DNA of 46,874 nt, from contig CM022673.1 in the NCBI GenBank assembly GCA_012295275.1, positions 22,826,007 to 22,872,880 on the forward strand, written 5' to 3'. Below are positions 17,131 to 37,153 of the stretch, in pieces. The stretch is from Chrysomallon squamiferum. Lineage: Eukaryota > Mollusca > Gastropoda > Neomphalida > Peltospiridae. The notes under the pieces were generated by a model, which saw only the letters and a program-made list of their open reading frames with translations, ran no database searches and was not told where the DNA came from. Every line of letters begins with the position of its first letter. Positions within the stretch are counted from its first letter, which is position 1. The translations under genes and the position numbers were made by a program.

Positions 17131-17772
17131 GTGTAAAGGGGTTTTTTAATCTAAATATATGTGTTAAATCATATTAATCATGTATTTATCATGTTTTATT
17201 CCTGTCTTTTTTTCTATCTATTTTATTTTTTATTTTAATTATTTATTTTAATTTCTTTTTCTTTTTTTATATTTTTCATTTTTATTTATTTATTTATTTA
17301 TTTATTTTATTAAATTAGTATTTTTATTCCATGCTGCTATAATGTACAGAGATTTATAGTGTCAAACGAGTGAATTTTGTTTTTAACTAGTAATATGAAC
17401 ATGAATTACACTCTATCCGGATTATTCAATGATAATTTAGCATTTAATTAATTATCCAAGGGATTTCATTCTTTATAATTTATTTACACGATAAAAAATC
17501 ATTAAGTTACAGATAAGTGAATTTTCCTTTTAACTTTTGGTTCACACAACCTTAATTTAATGTTATTTATGGAAATATTTTGTTTAAGTTTTTCATTTTA
17601 TTAATTTGTCTTATATTCTTTTAGAATTGTCATATTTGCAGATGGGTTGGGTTATTTATTTCGCTTTTATTATTTGTTAAATTATTTATTAATATGTTTT
17701 TATCAGCCGTAATTATTTTGTCAGATATAAAAGAGGACATTTTACACAAGAACAAAATTTAATATAGACATA
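15000..17772. repeat. Non-coding duplicate of 39.06-41.88 kb
   Basis: Same orientation as about 39060-41876. Landmarks include 15018-15040 with 39066-39090, 16050-16150 with 39990-40090, 16765-16830 with 40420-40470, and 17700-17765 with 41810-41875. This is the flank upstream of the GPCR on its strand. No gene is seen. It holds ATTT arrays (15389-15416, 17282-17308) and a (TA)n at 17091-17120. Confidence 0.85.
15657..15933. mobile_element. 256-bp insertion with 21-bp direct repeats
   Basis: Positions 15657-15677 and 15913-15933 are the same 21 bases. The homologous site near 39843-39875 has one copy, joined directly to the right flank. So about 256 bases were inserted with a long target duplication, as in LINE-mobilised sequences. 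The insert itself has no recognisable coding or poly-A tail. Confidence 0.6.
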
Positions 17773-18034
17773 TGTGCTTAGGATTTCAGATAAATAAGTT
17801 TACTTTATTAATTAATACTTAACAGCTAGCTGTGACTTCACTAACTGGACACCACCAAAACAAATCTGAAAGCTTTCCTGAATTGTTCAGTGATGGTGTA
17901 AAACAACAGTTGATTAAACCCAGCCATATGATAAATAGTTTTTGTTCAGTTTGAAGCAGATATCCAACTAGAGACGATTGCTGTTGTTGTTGTTGTTATG
18001 ACTGTAATTATTATTATTATTATCATCATCATCA

Positions 18035-18078
<44 letters not shown>

Positions 18079-20328
18079 TTGATTTTCCATTGTATTTATT
18101 TGAATGTATATTTTTCTCTCACTAATGAGTTTGAGTGAAAAGATTACATAGTGCCTGCATTTTATGTGAAAGATTCTTTCCTATTTTCCTTTTGCCTCTG
18201 TTTTAAATAGATTTATAACTGACTCAACAAGTAGGAAATTTGATATAATACAACAAATATTAAAACCATTTTAGTAAAGAGATTTATAGGAATTATTTCT
18301 TGTTTATTTTTTAATTATTAATTTTATTGTTTATTATTTATTTATTTGCAATTATAAAAATTCTGTAAAATCAGTTATGTATTTGTGTTATTATAATCTA
18401 CCGCGCTTTAGTAATTTAATGCTTGTTTTCTCTGACGTTAACCGTTTGTTTATATCAGTTTGTGACTGAACCTCATTAGTGCTTCTTTGCCAGACTTGTT
18501 TTTAATTGTAGTTTGGTTTTCTTGGTAGTGAATTATAGAATATTCACAAAATCTTTATGTTTATATGTCCAGGTAAAGCCGAATGTCTGCTACCTGTTAT
18601 CTTAAATATTTTATTATATTACGATAATATTTATTTAGCTATCTTGTATATTCATGTTTATAATTTATATTTTTACAGTTCTTAATTGTTTACCTAATTA
18701 ATGACAGAAAATGGGGGTATATACACAAAAACTAAATTGCAGTGCATATGCACACGTACTTGGGCTATTTAGAAGCTGTATTATATAATTAGGGGAAATT
18801 CCGTTATTTAATAAACTAAGAAACATTGGGATTTAACAAACTCAAAATTGGCATTAAAAGTAAATTCAGAAAGGATATCTGCAGAGGTGCAGATTGAACA
18901 CCCGAGCGATGGGTATGTAACAGCGTTTTGAACGGGATCTCTTTGATCAATGCCCTTCTTGAGAGACTTTGTCTGTGGGCCGTCTGCACAAGACAAAGGA
19001 AAACGCAGACAATGGTAAATATGTTTTAATGTTTTTTATATGTGACATACATATTGAATAATTCAAGATAGCTAAATCTATTCCTGTTGAATTTTTATGG
19101 TGTTATTCTGTGGAACGTACTTACATTTATAATACAAGGTTAACGTATTTTAATAATTAAAAAGAATATTTAGAAAGATCAACTAACCATCTGGTCTCAA
19201 TTAGTTTTGTATTATTTGTCAACACTGCTTGCTTTGATAATGTATCGTCGAATTGTACGATTTAACTATATAAATATATATTACCCATTAGAGTTAATTT
19301 GTGTAAACTACATATATATATAAAACAATTATCCATACTGAATTCGTGTCTGTGTTATTGTTCTCTAGTGAATACAGAATAGTCATTTAATAGTTTAAGC
19401 TGTCTCGGATAATTATTACCTTGTCACGTGACGCTATTATAGTCTGCTACCCTTTAGACGGGACGAGCCAAATTGTAGGTAGTAATACCACTCAGACTAG
19501 TCATCGTGACACAGTTATCCTAGCAAGAAATCTCAATCCATTTTGTTTTACTAGCCGTTAGCATGGATACACATTCCAAGCAGTGAAACTCCTTCTGTTA
19601 TAGATATGAATCATATTACTTACATATATATATACTTGATTAACTAAAGTTATATAACCTTGTTTAGAATCGAACTTTCGTGGATGACCCACTGGGTATA
19701 CAAATGAGTGTTTCTCTTCTAAGACACAAGAACACACTAAACTCGGTCAATTGTAACAGATTCCTACTCAAGACAAAGATGTTAAGTGAATAAAGAAATT
19801 ACTAATTTTGTCTCGGTTTCAAATCATCAGTAGATCACTTTTATGTGTTGGGATTATTTTAAAACTGTTTCAAGCAACCGTTTGATCAAATAAGTGGACT
19901 AACCATCAAGTGAATCCTACTGACAGCTGTAAATTAATTCCTTTTACATGGACCATATTATATCTTAATTTTTAAGAACTGTAAGTATGAACTGTACCAT
20001 CGATTTACACGTACAGATTAAGTGTCTTGTTTGCTCAGTCAAAGTTTTCAATCAAATACAGTGTCATAGAAATTTAAAAACATAATAATTGCAGCAAATT
20101 ATATAATGACCCGAATTCTCATTTTCTTAATGGTCTCGCATTTATCATTTTAAAAAATCAAATAATAGTATTTTTATAAATCGGGCAAGTATATTTCAGT
20201 AAAAATTAGATAATTAGTTTATGGCATAACAATTATGCTCATTGTAATTTATTACATTTATTTTATTCATGTCATTGTTTAATGTACATGTAGCTTAGTC
20301 AGCTGACCACACACATATAAACAAACAC

Positions 20329-20370
<42 letters not shown>
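17773..20370. other. Intergenic, no confident gene
   Basis: AT-rich sequence with (ATT/ATC)n at 18006-18077 and a TC tract at 20334-20368. A 62-codon - strand frame at 18808-18996 has no recognisable motif. At about 19423-19515 an imperfect inverted repeat (TGTCACG / TAGTCTG against CAGACTA / CGTGACA) may be a small hairpin element. Confidence 0.45.
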
Positions 20371-20372
<2 letters not shown>

Positions 20373-20374
20373 GA

Positions 20375-21161
20375 TTAATGTATTTTATATATCTCTGTGA
20401 AATGCCCGGAATTTTGCTGATGTGTTTCTTCGGCCTTGTATATCGGTTCAGATTTACCGATTACAGCTGACTCTGTTAGTGTTTTCATGTCAGACATATG
20501 GATAATTTCCATGTGTTTGTACTTAGACAGTTTCTTCACTTCCTTGATGAACACACTTATCTCTGATGGTATGTTCATACCTATGAGGTGTCATCCCATT
20601 TGATCTCACAGTTTCAGTATACATTGAAATATTATTAGATGAAATGGGAATGATGTAATAGGCTATTACACTCTGTGATTAACTGTGAAATATCATTTCA
20701 AACCTTGAACGGATTGATAAGACCAACGTGCTTAGGTCTCCAGTGCATAGTTTAAGTCTTGTTTGAAAGGAGCACGAAGACAAGGGAGTTCATGATGCCT
20801 TAGACTTCCGCGTGAAAAGTGTAGGTCTGTAGATATAGTCGTGGAGATGAAAGTACCGTCAGTATAGATGAAGTTATCACCGTATAGATGAAGTTATCAC
20901 CGTATAGATGAAGTTATCACCGTATAGAGATTCCATGTTCTTCATGATAGCGAAAACAAGGAGTTTGTTTATCTCTCCATATATAGCATGAAGATATTTA
21001 TCACTCCAACTGTAAGTGTCCGTACACCTCTATGACAACTTAGGAGGACCCAGACCGTTTACTGAGTATTACAAATTGGATCAAGTGGGCAAAAACATAA
21101 TCCTCTTTTTTAGATCATTTGGGAAACTTTTAGGTGTGAAATTACATGAGGTGGGCAGGCA
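20375..21161 (-). pseudogene. Unidentified decayed protein-coding stretch
   Basis: The - strand shows a long run of protein-like reading broken by lesions. From 21161 down, one frame (with CNFTPKSFPNDLKKR, VNGLGPPKLS, RCTDTYSWSDKYLHAIYGE) contains stops at 21081-21083, 21069-21071 and 21030-21032. It continues into MKNMESLYGDNFIYT, where a 20-base segment is present three times in tandem (20861-20920), shifting the frame. The remainder of the triplicated protein segment (GTFISTTISTDLHFSRGS) follows. Another frame ends with an open 67-codon stretch (20375-20578) starting MNIPSEISVFIKEVKKL and ending at a stop. I do not recognise the family. It may be a dead gene, a retrocopy or part of an unknown element. 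Confidence 0.5.
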
Positions 21162-21169
21162 GATTTTCT

Positions 21170-21174
21170 TTTTC

Positions 21175-21210
<36 letters not shown>

Positions 21211-21860
21211 TTACAAATATTGAATAAAAAATATTACATTTTAAATCTATTTACCAGTTATTCCTTTCATTTTTAAAAATAATATTAATTAAGGAAAACG
21301 CAAACATATTTATGATAATAAGCAAGGTTTAATAAAGGATTACTAAATCCAAACATGCTTATGATAATGCGTACATGTAGAAAAAAAATTCTTCCTACCA
21401 TTCGTATGTCAGCAGACTTGTTTTCGTATTACCACAGAATATTTTTATATATAATATTTGTATAGACTAAAGTCTTATGAGTTTATCGGAAAGGTATTGT
21501 TGACAGTACGAAAATATATCGTTATTAGCCAAAAAGAAGAACATAACGTTATTTCGATATATTTAGAGTATATACAAATATTTCCTGCTAATTTCCAAGA
21601 TACACCTTAAACAAATATACTTTTTGGTTAATAAAAAAAAAGTCTAAATAAAGGAGTAGAACAGAATCACTAATGACAAGATAACGGCAAGAAAAGAGCG
21701 GGAATGAGATAATTGTTATCATGGTTAGCTCAGATTCTTTTCCACATATTTTACAACTAAGAAATAAATCTGGGTCAGTTATGGAATATTATTTATAGTT
21801 TCCTTCATTCTTCGACCTGGAAAACAGTAACCTATTCTTTTTTTATTACTCGGCACATTA
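21170..21860 (+). repeat. Third copy of the 33.12-33.84 kb segment
   Basis: Same orientation as 33120-33840 and inverted relative to 13430-13700. Landmarks: 21215-21270 with 33145-33205, and 21660-21850 with 33640-33840. Non-coding. It begins in an (ATT)n tract at 21177-21210. Confidence 0.75.
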
Positions 21861-22262
21861 TCTCTATATAAATTTAATTATGCCGTATTTCACCGATTTC
21901 TTAATAAGAACAAAAACAAAACAACAACAACCCAACAACATTGTGATACTAGAAATCTCATTAAACAGTGGTGTAACAACGCAGTCACCAGTAACACGAA
22001 TTAACAGATAATATTTGAGACTGAATTTAACTAAAAATACGAACTTGTTGTAAATTAGATAGCGTGAAACAAAATGGCTGTCTATTTTAGATAATCCACA
22101 CTAAAAGGTTACGAACAAAGAAGAGGAAACTATAACCAAAATCATCTGCAAACTATAACCAAAATCATCTACGTATCATCATCTGGTTTTGATAATAACA
22201 AGCTATAATAAACAGTTAATAAAATTCGTTAAAATATTTGCTTTTTAATTGTTTGGATGCAT

Positions 22263-22316
<54 letters not shown>

Positions 22317-22436
22317 AATATCACCGATTGTTTCATGTAAAACCAGTGAAAATCTAGAAAATATTAATGATTATAACAATCTTGCGGCTTAAATATATTC
22401 AACAACAGTGGATTTTCAGGAAAACTAAATTCTGGA
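21861..22436. other. Non-coding spacer with (TG)n array
   Basis: AT-rich sequence holding a perfect (TG)n run of about 25 units at 22265-22315 and a short direct repeat (AACTATAACCAAAATCATCT, 22129 and 22152). No gene seen. Confidence 0.6.
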
Positions 22437-23376
<940 letters not shown>

Positions 23377-23663
23377 CTTAAAACAAAAAGAAATAAAAAC
23401 AATAGAGAATCACCTAACAATAGTAATAACTCATACTAATTAATATGAAATCTCATTTCATTGTGGAGTCGATTCAAAAGAGTGACAAATTTCAGGAACC
23501 GTGCCCATCTGAATTTTTATAGACAAGGAAGTTTTTAATTATTTACACAAATCTATACATTTTAGAAAGTTTTTCAGCTTAATCTGTTTCTCCGTAATAT
23601 ATTATTAGATCATTCATTTACATATTACATCTGTATTTGATTTTATTCATCTTTCCCCTAAAC

Positions 23664-23994
23664 CAGGGGTTTTCAAACTTTTTGACCTGCGGACCCCTTT
23701 ATATTTCAGGCTTTACCTTAGGGACCCCCTTATAAACGCTTATGAAATTTATAATAAATATTTGCTTAAAATAACATATATTTTTACATTTATTTAGGAT
23801 ATATTAGGATATATTACAAAATTATTTACCTGTTATTTCATGCGCTCACATTTACAAATATAAGAAAAAAGATTTCGATTAAAAAACATATATAAAATCA
23901 AACTGCCCATAAAAAGTATTCGCAGTCCACGGACCCCTTGTCTTGTACTTGCGGACCCCATTGTGGTCCGCGGACCACAGTTTGAAAACCCCTG
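23664..23994. mobile_element. hAT-type MITE
   Basis: A 331-bp element begins CAGGGGTTTTCAAACT and ends with the exact complement AGTTTGAAAACCCCTG. It is flanked by 8-bp duplications CCCTAAAC (23656-23663) and TCCTAAAC (23995-24002) with one mismatch. It carries CGGACCCC-type subterminal repeats and no coding sequence. The termini resemble those of the autonomous hAT element at 34190-36619 (shared CAGGGG and CAAACT). Confidence 0.92.
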
Positions 23995-24092
23995 TCCTAA
24001 ACAAATGAATAATGTTTACTGAATAACAGAGACAAATGCATTGCAATTGTATGTTAGTTAATATAAACGCGTTTATATTACTGTGTTTTATT

Positions 24093-24242
<150 letters not shown>

Positions 24243-25155
24243 AATGACTCTGTATGTCAGAAACACATTATTGTTACTAGTAAAGTGGGTATTGTTTTTT
24301 TTTTTTTTTTTTTAATGTTTTTTTTTTTTTTCAGTTATTTGTTATTGTTGTTGTTTTGTTTCCGTTGGTTTGTTCTGTTGCTATTCTTTTTTATTATTCT
24401 TTTTTTTCTGTGTGTTTGAATGAGTGTGTGTTGTTTGATTACTGCTGTTATATTTAGCTTTTTTCATTTTATTTATTTATTCATTTATTTATTTATTTTG
24501 TGTTGTGTATATGTGTGTGTTTGTGTGTCTTCGATTGTTACATTGTCATATTTTGCTTCTTTTATTTATTTATGGTTTTTCTTTATTCCTTATAGTTTTT
24601 GTTATCGTTATTATTATTATTATTAGATTTATTTATTTGTTTGTTTTTAATACATCAAGGTTTTTACATATTTTCAAATATCAATTTTCTATTCTTGCTT
24701 CTTAAGACAAAATATTTATGCTGTGTATAAATAATTCTAGAGTTTTTTCTAGCCTATAGACACAAAACACTGGTTTCCATGAGTGACTGGAAATAATACG
24801 GTAAATAAACTTTTACTGGGTCACACAGTTTATACCAGAGAAAAAACAGTAAATACTTAATGAGTCTTTCACTGTTTCGTTTCGTTTCGTTTCGTTTCGT
24901 TTGTTTGCTGTTGATTTTGTTGTTGATTTAAAAAGTAGGCCTACATCGGTGAATAGTTTTTGTCATGGATTTTTATCCTATTTCTATTTCTTTAATTTAA
25001 TTCAATTCAATTCAATTCAATTCAATTCTGTTTAATTACTAATTTATTTATTTTCTATTTATGTTAAGTATTATCGATATTGACTATTCATCCGAAAAAG
25101 TTTAAATAAATAAATAAAAGAAAGAAAAAGGAAGAAATCGCGTATATATATATGC

Positions 25156-25188
<33 letters not shown>

Positions 25189-25734
25189 GGTGTGATAAAT
25201 GATAACTTACAAAAAAATTATACTTGCTTTATTAATAACAAAAATAAAAAAATAAAAACAAATAAACCACATCCACACACTAATAAAACACAATAATATT
25301 AACTAACATACAGTTGCAATGCATTTGTCTCTGTTATTCAGTAAACATTATTTATTTGTTCAAGGGAAAGATGAATAAAATCAAATACAAAAATAAATAA
25401 ATAAATAAATAAATAACTAAAATTATTATTATTATTATTATTATTCTTATTATTAAAAACTGAAAATGTCATGCATTTATTATTTAATAATATATTACTC
25501 TTTACTTTCATTATTTTAAACAGACTTTTCTTCAGTATTTTATAACTAAATTTTTTGTAACTAATTCAATATTTCAAAAAAGAAAATATATACGATTACT
25601 GCAATAGATTGGCCATATCGAGCATGTGTTCTAAGTAAGACCGTTAACATTATTATTTTCATCTTAATTGTCATTTTATTACCTTTCATAGAAGTACATT
25701 GTATACTTTGAAGTATACTGTAGATGCGTAAATG

Positions 25735-25853
25735 AAATATTTATAAATTAAATCGATACCACTAAGCAGTCGATTTGTTGTACGTCTGAGCAGTCAGAAA
25801 TCACACACAGCTGATATTTACCACAAATCAACTAACTGCGCACATTCTGAAAT
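25735..25853 (+). promoter_or_regulatory. Candidate promoter/5'UTR of PAN-CCP-GON gene 2
   Basis: TATTTATAAATTAAAT at about 25738-25753 is a better TATA-like match than in copy 1, some 105 bases before the ATG. It is followed by the shared AAATCGATA and CAGTCGATTTGTTGTACGTC blocks. A roughly 20-base segment (25798-25815) is added relative to copy 1. Confidence 0.38.
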
Positions 25854-31294
<5,441 letters not shown>

Positions 31295-31984
31295 ACACAG
31301 AAAGAGAAGAAGCAGACAACTGTTTCCGTTATATAGTTTAATTTTTATATATACTCTTTCTCTTCTTTAGATCTGTACGGATGTAACTATATGTTTAGGT
31401 GTCCAAATGTAACAGTTTTCGTTATATTCTTTAATTGTTAGACATACAAATGTATGGAAAACTTTAGAACATTTAAATTAAATGTGGTTATTTCCGTGAT
31501 TTATTGTTCTTCATAAGCGGTTTCTGTTTTTGTTTTTAGTATCAGCTTGACAGAAACTTGAAATTAACTGTATACCTAATAAAATATTGGTTTAAAAATA
31601 TTATTTTAAAGGATATTGTTTTTGCATCTGCCAGTAATGTATTACTTCATGTATCCTTCATGACTCTCTTGATTTCATTTAACAATTAATTTTGAAAATG
31701 CAGAAATGGAGAGAGAAAGTTTAACATGTTATTCTGTATCTATTTTCATTTCTTTTTTGTCGATAATGTAAATTTCTAAACTATACAATCTACTGTTTTG
31801 TGATTCGATAAGTTGATTTACTCAATTTAATTTAATTGTTTATCCTGTTCATCTTTTCTTATGTGTATAGTTTCTTAATTGTTCGACTTTTGCTAAGTAA
31901 CTTATACTACAGAGTAATTAAAAAATAAAGGTTTTGATTTACCTAAATAAATTTTACTTTCTTCTTATTTCTTGCTTTTTTTAC

Positions 31985-31986
<2 letters not shown>

Positions 31987-32044
<58 letters not shown>
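31987..32044. repeat. (ATT)n microsatellite, block 2 boundary
   Basis: About 19 ATT units at the end of the directly duplicated block and at the start of the segment that is inverted in block 1. Confidence 0.95.
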
Positions 32045-33835
<1,791 letters not shown>

Positions 33836-33840
<5 letters not shown>

Positions 33841-34045
33841 AATTATATATATAAATACACATACAAATGAAAATTATATATATAAATACACATACAAATG
33901 AAAATTATATATATAAATACACATACAAATGAAAATTATATATATATAAATACATATACAAATGAAAATTATAAATATAAATACACATACAAATGAAAAT
34001 TTTATATATAAATACACATACAAATGAAAATTATAAATATAAATG
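33836..34045. repeat. 31-bp minisatellite, about 6 to 7 units
   Basis: Units of the form GAAAATTATATATATAAATA followed by CACATACAAAT repeat in tandem with small length changes in the TA part. The apparent Tyr/Ile-rich frame on the - strand follows from this. Confidence 0.92.
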
Positions 34046-34189
34046 AAACACTTTTTATAAAATAATGTAAGATAATATTTCATTGTTTGGGTCTCTGCAT
34101 ATATGTCCATTTGAGAACTCAGGGAATATTTGATCCAAAACTCGTGAATGCAATTAGAAAGATAAGCGCGGAGCTTTTACTTTCTAGAA

Positions 34190-36619
34190 CAGGGGTGGCC
34201 AAACTTTTTTACCAGAGGGCCAAATTTGCAACTTTCTTGCCACTGGAGGGCCGGATTAAATGAAATTTACGTAAAATTTGTCGTAACTGGTTGCCATCTT
34301 TATTAAAATATATATTATTGTAGTAGAATAACAATAAATAACACCATCTTGTTTACACTTGTATTTAATAAAAGGTTTATATATCAATGAGATAAATGCA
34401 ACTGTCCACAATTTTGAACAAGCCTTTTAAAGTCTGGAGTAAAACTAGTTGTCGAAACTTTCATAATTGCTTGTAAATTTGCATCTGACAATACTGATCT
34501 GTTTTTTGACTTTGTTTGATTTAAGCATGAAAAAGTCTGTTCACAAATATAAGTTGATCCAAATATACACAGCATCCTAGCAGCAAAACCTCGTAGATTG
34601 ATAAACTTTTCAGCAGGCAAATATTTGAAAAATTCTACCAAAGGCATATTCCTAAACTTCATTTTCAGCTCATTATTAGCTTGTAGATCTATTAGTTCCA
34701 GCTGAAGAACATCAGGGGCTGTCTCAATTTCTGTACTGAAGGGTGAAACAAGTATATTAAATGATGAATCCATTACTCTGAAGTCTGAAAATCTTCTTTG
34801 GAATTCTTGTTTCAAGATGCAGAGTTGATTGCTGTATTTTTCAGCAAGTTTACTATCTACTGTTGCCTTCCTTAGCAAAGAAAAATGAATAAAATTACAT
34901 TCTGATATCTGTTTGGCAAAAAGTGAGAGCTTTGCCTCAAAAGCTTTTACTTTGGTGTACATATCATGCACAAATAATCCTTTTCCTTGCAATTCCAAAT
35001 TTAGAGAATTGAGCTTTTCAAACATTTCAGTGGCAAACATAAAATCACAAAGCCAGTAATCATTTTTCATCTTCTCTATAAAATCACATTTCATTTGTTT
35101 GATATCAAGGAAAAGGATAATTTCGTCTCTTAGTTCAAAGACTCTTCTTAGAACTTTCCCATGACTAAGCCACCGAACACTATTGTGATATCGCACATCT
35201 TTATATTCAGTCTCAATATCATCCAGTAATGTCTTGAATTGTCTGTGTGATAATGGTCTGGATCTGAGTAGATTAACTACTTCAACTACAGGACGTATCA
35301 CATGATTAAAATCCAGAGCTGACTTGCATAAACTTTCTTGATGAATGATACAATGAAATTTCCTTATTTCATGCTGAGGACAGTTTTCTTTAATCTTCTT
35401 TTGTAGGAGGCTAATCATGCCTTTGTTTTTTCCAGTTAGAGCAGGTGCACCGTCAGTAGTGATACTCACCAATTTATTCCACGGCAGGCCAGCCTCCTCC
35501 ACACACTTTATTACACATTTACACAGGTCTTCCCCCGTAGTTGTGCCTTTTAAAGGTTCAACTGATAACAACTCCTCTGAAATTGTAAAATCTGACTTGA
35601 TACCACGTATAAATATCATGAGTTGTGCAATGTCTGAACATCATTGCTTTCATCCAGAGCTAATGAAAACCACATGAAATCAGTGCAAGCAGTGTGAAGC
35701 TGTTGGGACAAATCTTTGCTGATATCTTGTACCCTTCTCATAACTGTATTCCTTGATAGTGCAATATTCTCAAATTTATTCTGTGCTTCTGGACAAAGTA
35801 TGCGTGCCGCATCCACAATGCAGTCTTTTACAAATTCTCCATCAGAAAAAGGTTTTTTGCATTGTGCAATTTTGTAACTAATATAAAAACTAGCTTCTGT
35901 TGCTGAAATGTGAATGGATTGTGTCGTTGAAAAAAGCGACTGTTGCTTTATTAGATTTTTCACCATATCAGCAGCTTTATTAACCTTTTGCTCTGCTGAT
36001 AGTCCTTCACTGTATCCAGCGTGTTTTGTATTATAGTGTCTTTTCAAATTATATTCTTTAAAAACTGATATTCCCTCATTACAAATTAAACACGCTGCTT
36101 TCCCATTTACCGCAGTGAAAAAATATTGATATTCCATTCCTCCTTAAAAACTCGGCATTCATCATCTACTTTTCTCTTTTTCGTTGGAGACATTTTAACT
36201 GATAAGGTAGAGAAAAAAATAAAATTATTGCTGCTTCTGAGAAGAAAATCCAATGTGCGTATTGTCTCTTACATGCTCAGTAAAATACTGAAAGTCAAAG
36301 CTGGAACAATTAACTTCCTGATTTCTTACAAAGTAGGCTAGTAGGCCAAAGGGATGTGAAAAAGAGCACATACAGGCTATGTTAGCTACTTACGTCATGG
36401 TTGGCAGACTGTTCTAAAAATAACGCTGCAAGGGCATTTATTCTAAAAATAACAACGCTTGCCACAAGCTACTGCTAGTAGCAGCCAGCGCTGTTGCACT
36501 GCTTGTTCACAGTGGTAAATATGGTGCTTGGAAAAAAACAAGGCAAGGTGTTTGGCGGGCCGGATGAAACAGGACTGGGGGCCGGATGCGGCCCGCGGGC
36601 CGTAGTTTGGCCACCACTG
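34190..36619 (-). mobile_element. hAT transposon, 2430 bp, full length with target duplication
   Basis: The termini are CAGGGGTGGCCAAACT at the left and the complement of CAGTGGTGGCCAAACT at the right (one mismatch). They are flanked by a perfect 8-bp target site duplication TTCTAGAA at 34182-34189 and 36620-36627. GC-rich subterminal sequence (GGGCCGGAT / GCGGCCCGCGGGCC) is typical of this group. It contains one transposase gene on the - strand, broken by two frameshifts. Exact target duplication and nearly open frames indicate a fairly recent insertion. Confidence 0.96.
34384..36193 (-). pseudogene. hAT transposase (BED finger, GTF2IRD2/ZBED-like), frameshifted
   Basis: The start at 36191-36193 (MSPTKKRKVDDECRVF) is followed by a one-base shift at about 36137. 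The 35616-36137 frame then carries a BED-type zinc finger (CLIC with RHYNTKH) and the first catalytic Asp region (LALDESNDV). A second one-base shift at about 35630 leads into 34384-35619 (411 codons). That frame holds the TTDGAPALTGK block with the second Asp, the insertion domain, and the C-terminal hATC dimerisation region (CEQTFSCLNQTKSKNRS, then a LQAIMKV helix) containing the catalytic Glu. The total is about 600 residues, normal for the GTF2IRD2/ZBED-like hAT group. Apart from the two shifts it is intact, so it probably died recently or the shifts are assembly errors. Confidence 0.93.
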
Positions 36620-36627
36620 TTCTAGAA

Positions 36628-37153
36628 TATAGAATAGGTATCGTAGGTTTCGAAGAATAACGTTATCGCTTATTTGGCTTCTTAATGAGTTCTGAATCTA
36701 ATAAGTTGTACACTAACGTGTTTGAAGCTATAATCACCATCGTTATGTCTTGCTACAGATATATATGTTGTATATCCTCTAAATTTTGTATTGGATCATC
36801 GCTTCCTTTAATGATTTGCTCAGACATGCATTAATAGTGTTAGCATAATTAATTTGTAACAAAAATATGCAGAAACTAAAAACAGTGTGAGGTAAAAGTT
36901 CAGAAGAATATATTATACCAAACTGATCTATTATCATTATCGAAAATAAACATGGATGAGAACATGAAATGTTAATTAATAAAATGTCATTAATCGGAAC
37001 TTTTAACACTGACGTTAGAAATCAAAACATTCTACATATCAGACAAATAGAACAGAAACAACGACAACAACAATAACAACAACTATATTTCTCTAATGAT
37101 AGATTTCAAATACATATGTAGATTTTCTTTTTTACGTTTTTTTTTTTTTTTTG
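36628..37153. other. 3' flank of the GPCR pseudogene
   Basis: AT-rich sequence between the hAT element and the GPCR stop codon, with a poly-T at 37136-37152. No gene seen. Confidence 0.5.

Noticed and set aside
35417-35677. 86-codon + strand frame inside the hAT element
   Set aside because: Antisense shadow of the transposase frame.
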